Part shown: piece after piece, positions 60,660 through 64,000 of the stretch
Layout: the number at the start of each line of letters is the position of its first letter
How positions within the stretch are numbered: the stretch's first letter is position 1
From: Alphaproteobacteria bacterium
Lineage (GTDB): Bacteria; Pseudomonadota; Alphaproteobacteria; UBA9219
DNA length: 64,000 nt
Direction: 5' to 3'
Assembly: GCA_028866275.1 (NCBI GenBank)
Contig: JAGWIK010000001.1
Span: 62,001 to 126,000, forward strand
Notes under the pieces: generated by a model
Databases searched by the model: none
What the model was told of the DNA's origin: nothing
Seen by the model: only the letters and a program-made list of their open reading frames with translations
Position numbers and translations under genes: made by a program

Positions 60660-60954
60660 TCTTTGGTCGTTTCGTTCGTTGTGTCTGGCTTTTTCCTTTC
60701 ATTAGGTTCTGACCCTAAAAATAGAAGCGCGCGCTTCCGGCATCCTACCTGTCGGTACAGGCTGTCGGCAGCCCCGGCGCTTTGACCTTTTTGCCCCCGG
60801 AATCTGCAGCTTGGCGGGGAAGGACGCGGCACCGGTATCCTCGCCTTTGTCGCGGCGAGAATATGGGATAATTCATACACCATATATGGGAAATATGCAA
60901 GATATTTTTGGGGCTGAATTTTAAAGCGCCGGATAGGGCGGGATAACGCAGACC
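60660..60954. other. Structured intergenic region of unknown function
   Basis: This convergent gap holds no gene. GAAGCGC/GCGCTTC is a 14-bp palindrome (60724-60737). CCTGT-CGGT-ACAGG (60748-60761) and GGCTG-TCGG-CAGCC (60760-60773) are adjacent hairpins sharing two bases. CTCGCC/GGCGAG (60840-60859) is a further stem. An AT-rich stretch follows (60860-60925). It begins with the repeat TAGGTTCTGACCCTA. I compared it by eye with the c-di-GMP-I riboswitch and found no adequate match. Confidence 0.5.
60703..60717 (+). repeat. Short repeat TAGGTTCTGACCCTA, copy B
   Basis: One base differs from copy A at 58863-58877 on the opposite strand. It is followed directly by the palindrome at 60724. Position at the edge of a structured region suggests it is part of a larger dispersed element. 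Confidence 0.55.
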
Positions 60955-63501
60955 CTAAGCTGCTTTCTTCTTCGGCCAGGCATTGACGGTGGCCATGGCG
61001 ATTGCGGCCCAATAGGGCAGGGTTTGCACCAACAGCATGCCCGCCCACAAATCGGCATTCTGGTTCTGGGTGGTGAATTTCCACAAAATGATCCAGGCGC
61101 AGGACAAAAGCGCGAGCAGAAGCCCCAATTCTTCGCGCGCCATCAAAAACGCCTGCATCGCCGCGGGTTTGTCTTCGCATTTGGGCGTGCGGAAAAACGG
61201 TTTGCCTGACGTGAACATGCCTTGCCACATGGCGCGGGCCACGGCGTGGCTTAACGCCATGCCGGCGACCGCGGCGCCGATGCGGTCGGCCATTCCGCAT
61301 TTGACGCGGGCATGATACAGCCACAGGCCAGCGACGATTTTGAACACAAAGACGCTGAGCGTCGGGACAAGGAACACGGCGGGCGGGAATTCGACCCAGT
61401 GCAGCATCAGCAAGACCGACCATAAAATGGCCGCCGTCGCGAAGACGATATGCGCGGCGTCGGCGAACCACGGCATCCAGCCGGAAATGAAATGGTATTT
61501 CTGCCCTTGCGTCAGGCTGTCGCCTTCGGCCAGCGCGCGCCAGTGATGTTTCAGGATCTGCGCCGCGCCATAGGCCCAGCGGAAACGCTGGGTTTTATAG
61601 GCGCTGAAATTGTCGGGCATCAGCCCGCGGCCCAGCGACGCGTCCATATAGACGGCTTCATGGCCGTTTTCGAACAGGCGCAGGCCCAGTTCGGCATCTT
61701 CGCAAATGCACCATTCGGCCCAGCCGCCGACCTGTTGCAGCGTCGATTTGCGGATCAATGTCATCGTGCCGTGCTGGATAATGGCGTTGCGTTCGTTGCG
61801 TTGAACCATGCCGATATGGAAAAATCCGGCATATTCCCAATAGCACATGCGTTTGAACAAGGTTTCGCCGCCGTCGCGGTAATCCTGCGGCGCCTGGACA
61901 AAGGCGACTTCGGCGCGGTCGAAATAGGGCACGGTGGCGCGCAGCCAGTTGGGCGAGACGATATAGTCGCTGTCGATAACGCCGACAACCGCGGCATCGG
62001 GCGCGGTTTCTTTCAGGCCGAAATTCAGCGCGCCGGCTTTGTAGCCCGGCCAGTCGGCCAGATGGAAGAAGCGGAATTTCGGCCCCAGTTTGGCGCAATG
62101 TTCCTGCAACGGCTTCCATACCGCGTCGTCCTTGGTGTTGTTGTCGATGACCAGAACTTCGTAATTGGGGTAATCGAGCGCGGCCAGCGCGTTCAGCGTT
62201 TCGATCACCATATGCGGCGGTTCGTTATAGCACGGCAGATGGATGGAAACTTTGGGCGCGTCGGGCGGCGGCGTCCAGTCGGTGCGCGGTTCGAAATAAC
62301 GACGATGGCCGCGCGACCATAAAACTTCGGCCAGTTCATAGCCGTCGACCAGCAAAAGGGCCAACAAAACGCCTTGCGCGCCCAGCAAGACGCACCACAC
62401 CACGGTGTCGCCGTTGATGATGCGTTCGGCGATCGCGGCCATGATGGCCCAGACAAAGATGCTGGCCACGGCCTGAATGAGTCCTGCGTAAAAAAGCTGG
62501 CCCTTGAAACGCAGATAATGTTTGCGCCGCACGAACCATTGGATAGGCAGGAAGGCCAGCAGCGAGGCGAAGGCATAGCCTTGCAGCCAGCGCGCGGATT
62601 CGGTGATCGACCCGCTCATGGAAAATTTCGGCGTGCCGTCCGCCGTCCATAATCCCCAATGCGCGCCGACCGTGCCTTCGATGCTGCGTTTCCACGGCTG
62701 GTCGAAGGATTCGACGATGGAGTAATCGAGCCGGTCGGCGCTGGCGGTATTCAGGAAGTCGCGGATGAATTTGGCTTCGTTGACCAATGACGGTTCGGCG
62801 CCGCGCACCCATTGCCCTTCGGACGGCCAGCCGACTTCGCCGATAAAGATATGCTTGTTAGGGAACGCGGTGGCGAGCTGGCGATAACGATACATGACAT
62901 AGGCCATGGCGTCGCTTTCGGGAATGCCTTCCCAATAAGGCAGGATATGCACGGTGATGAAGTCGACGCTGTCGGCCAGCTGCGGGTATTTAAGCCAGAC
63001 ATGCCACGGCTCGGCGGTCGAAACCGGAATGGATGTCTGGCGCTTGGCTTCGTCGATATAGCCGATCAACTGGTCGACGGTGACGTCGGTGCGCAGGATG
63101 GATTCGTTGCCGACGATCAATCGTTTGACGTTGGGATTGGCGCGCGCGACATCGATGGCATGGGTCAATTCTTCTTCGTTATGGGCTTTGTCGGGCGATA
63201 TCCACGCGCCCAGATTGACATCGATGCCGTGCCGCGCGGCGATGGGCACGATGCGGTCCAGCCCGTCGCCGACGCCATAGGTGCGGATGGTCGAGACATG
63301 GCCCTGCAAAATCGACATGTCGTGGTCGATCTGGGCGTCGGTCAGGTAATGGTCTTTGTCGCCTTCCTGATAACCGCTGTAGGACAGGCCGTTGATGACG
63401 CCGCCCCAGGCGCGTTCGGACACGCTTTGATTGACGGCGGCCCAGATGATGAAGTTGGCCAGAAGGACAAAGGCGGTAATAGACAGGACGCGTGGGATCA
63501 T
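60955..63501 (-). CDS. GH17-GT2 membrane beta-glucan synthase, NdvB-like
   Basis: This 848-residue protein joins a GH17-like domain (about 30-300) to a GT2 synthase. After an N-terminal helix (5-22) the GH17 catalytic glutamates fit E133 (VGNESIL) and E222 (GEVGWPS). Helices near 310-330, 340-360 and 370-390 follow, then the GT2 core with D-D-ED-QRFRW: DSD 510-512, ED 601-602, QRFRW 638-642. C-terminal helices complete the channel. Pseudomonas NdvB has this fusion and makes cyclic beta-1,3-glucan. The start lacks a Shine-Dalgarno. Confidence 0.88.
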   Translation of the reverse strand: MIPRVLSITAFVLLANFIIWAAVNQSVSERAWGGVINGLSYSGYQEGDKDHYLTDAQIDHDMSILQGHVSTIRTYGVGDGLDRIVPIAARHGIDVNLGAWISPDKAHNEEELTHAIDVARANPNVKRLIVGNESILRTDVTVDQLIGYIDEAKRQTSIPVSTAEPWHVWLKYPQLADSVDFITVHILPYWEGIPESDAMAYVMYRYRQLATAFPNKHIFIGEVGWPSEGQWVRGAEPSLVNEAKFIRDFLNTASADRLDYSIVESFDQPWKRSIEGTVGAHWGLWTADGTPKFSMSGSITESARWLQGYAFASLLAFLPIQWFVRRKHYLRFKGQLFYAGLIQAVASIFVWAIMAAIAERIINGDTVVWCVLLGAQGVLLALLLVDGYELAEVLWSRGHRRYFEPRTDWTPPPDAPKVSIHLPCYNEPPHMVIETLNALAALDYPNYEVLVIDNNTKDDAVWKPLQEHCAKLGPKFRFFHLADWPGYKAGALNFGLKETAPDAAVVGVIDSDYIVSPNWLRATVPYFDRAEVAFVQAPQDYRDGGETLFKRMCYWEYAGFFHIGMVQRNERNAIIQHGTMTLIRKSTLQQVGGWAEWCICEDAELGLRLFENGHEAVYMDASLGRGLMPDNFSAYKTQRFRWAYGAAQILKHHWRALAEGDSLTQGQKYHFISGWMPWFADAAHIVFATAAILWSVLLMLHWVEFPPAVFLVPTLSVFVFKIVAGLWLYHARVKCGMADRIGAAVAGMALSHAVARAMWQGMFTSGKPFFRTPKCEDKPAAMQAFLMAREELGLLLALLSCAWIILWKFTTQNQNADLWAGMLLVQTLPYWAAIAMATVNAWPKKKAA

Positions 63502-63577
63502 GATGCCAAGGCTGAAAAAGGTTTCGGCAAGGCTACACCGGCACTGTGTCTTTTTCGAGGGGGAATTAACGCCCGGT

Positions 63578-64000
63578 TTAGCCCGGGCCCATTTCCTTGG
63601 ATTTCGCGCCTAACGAATTGACCAGCGCATCGATGCCGTCGCGGCGGGCGATGGATGAAAATTCGGCGCGACGGGTGGCCATCTGGCTGATGGTGCCGTC
63701 CAGATAAACGTCGACGACGCGGTATTTGCCTTTGGCGTCGGGGCGCATGAGGTAATCAAGCGAGACGGGGTCGCCTGCCTTGGGTTTCAATTCGCTTTCG
63801 ACGATGACGCCGTTTGGGGTTTTCTTTTCGCCGGTGACGGTAAAAGTTTCGCCGTCGTCGCTGGCGAACTGGCTGGCATAGGTGGCGACGCTGAATTCGG
63901 AAAAAGCGTCGATCAGGTCGGCTTTTTCCTGCGCCGACGCGCTGTCCCAGCTCGCGCCCACCGACATTTGCGCCATCAGGGGCAGGTTGAAGGTGGCGCG
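63578..64000 (-). CDS. HpnM/MlaC-like phospholipid-binding protein, 5' end outside the window
   Basis: Only the C-terminal 140 codons are present; the frame stays open to the edge. The pattern MSVGASWDSASAQEKADLID and FSVATYASQF, then SLDYLMRP and YRVVDVYLDG, matches the MlaC/Ttg2D family and especially the hopanoid-associated HpnM branch. Such proteins carry lipids in the periplasm. The signal peptide would lie beyond 64000. An ATG at 63976 is probably internal. Confidence 0.75.
   Translation of the reverse strand, partial: RATFNLPLMAQMSVGASWDSASAQEKADLIDAFSEFSVATYASQFASDDGETFTVTGEKKTPNGVIVESELKPKAGDPVSLDYLMRPDAKGKYRVVDVYLDGTISQMATRRAEFSSIARRDGIDALVNSLGAKSKEMGPG

Noticed and set aside
60700..60860. 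c-di-GMP-I riboswitch on the minus strand
   Set aside because: GGGCAAA, CAAAGC and GGTAGG-like words appear in order, but the P1b hairpin between the first two is absent and no gene follows in the right orientation.
60545..61471. 308-residue minus-strand open frame across the intergenic region
   Set aside because: It overlaps two well-supported genes in shadow frames and shows no family pattern.

Overview
The window looks like chromosomal DNA of a GC-rich alphaproteobacterium, probably near the Rhodospirillales or Micavibrionales; I cannot place it more closely. The reasons are a GapR-type DUF2312 protein, an AmgK-MurU-AddB-AddA operon, dnaA followed by rpsT in reverse, an rlpA-dacC-tmk-holB row, a NadQ/NrtR-like regulator near nadABC, and an HpnM-like protein at the right edge. 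I saw no rRNA, tRNA, prophage, CRISPR array or intact insertion sequence.

Layout. 0.1-8 kb: a glycosyltransferase, thioredoxin, a TerC/YjbE protein, a secreted Gly/Trp-rich protein coupled to a TetR regulator, an rRNA/tRNA methylase, an ammonium transporter, and a KdsB-like/phosphatase/small-protein operon. 8-16 kb: gapR, a YdcF-like protein, an MltB-type transglycosylase, dnaA, rpsT, prs, rplY, pth and trhO. 16-27 kb: addA, addB, murU and amgK on the minus strand, then bamA, a Skp-like chaperone and a CinA-N protein. 27.7-37.6 kb: envelope and information genes (mltA, smr, yraN, rsmI, an lppC-like gene, an MHS transporter, rlpA, dacC, tmk, holB). 37.6-41.4 kb: a three-gene membrane glycosylation unit and a lipoprotein. 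41.4-42.0 kb: two palindromic repeat units next to the stub of an MFS gene. 42.0-45.6 kb: nadABC with a palindromic candidate operator. 45.6-49.0 kb: a DUF1800/DUF1501 pair and a HigBA toxin-antitoxin pair. 49.0-54.1 kb: a NadQ-like regulator, small envelope proteins, a GST, a hydrolase, a glycosyltransferase and an ArsC-like protein without its cysteine. 54.1-58.9 kb: thrS, then a marR-MFS-isochorismatase-membrane protein cassette of different base composition. 58.9-64.0 kb: rlmJ, a His-rich peptidoglycan-binding protein, a structured intergenic region, a GH17-GT2 glucan synthase and the start-less end of an HpnM/MlaC-like gene.

How it fits together. Much of the window serves the envelope: peptidoglycan turnover and recycling (MltB, MltA, RlpA, DacC, AmgK, MurU, LppC-like), outer-membrane protein assembly (BamA, Skp), and surface sugars (KdsB-like, Gtr-like unit, GH17-GT2). 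Genes are packed tightly, with many 4-nt ATGA/GTGA overlaps.

Nothing here is clearly a new defence or mobile system. The best candidates for a second look are the leaderless-looking marR cassette with two inverted repeats, the compact Gtr-like unit, the tandem palindromic repeats beside a truncated transporter, the structured region at 60.7-60.9 kb, and several enzyme-family proteins missing their catalytic residue.
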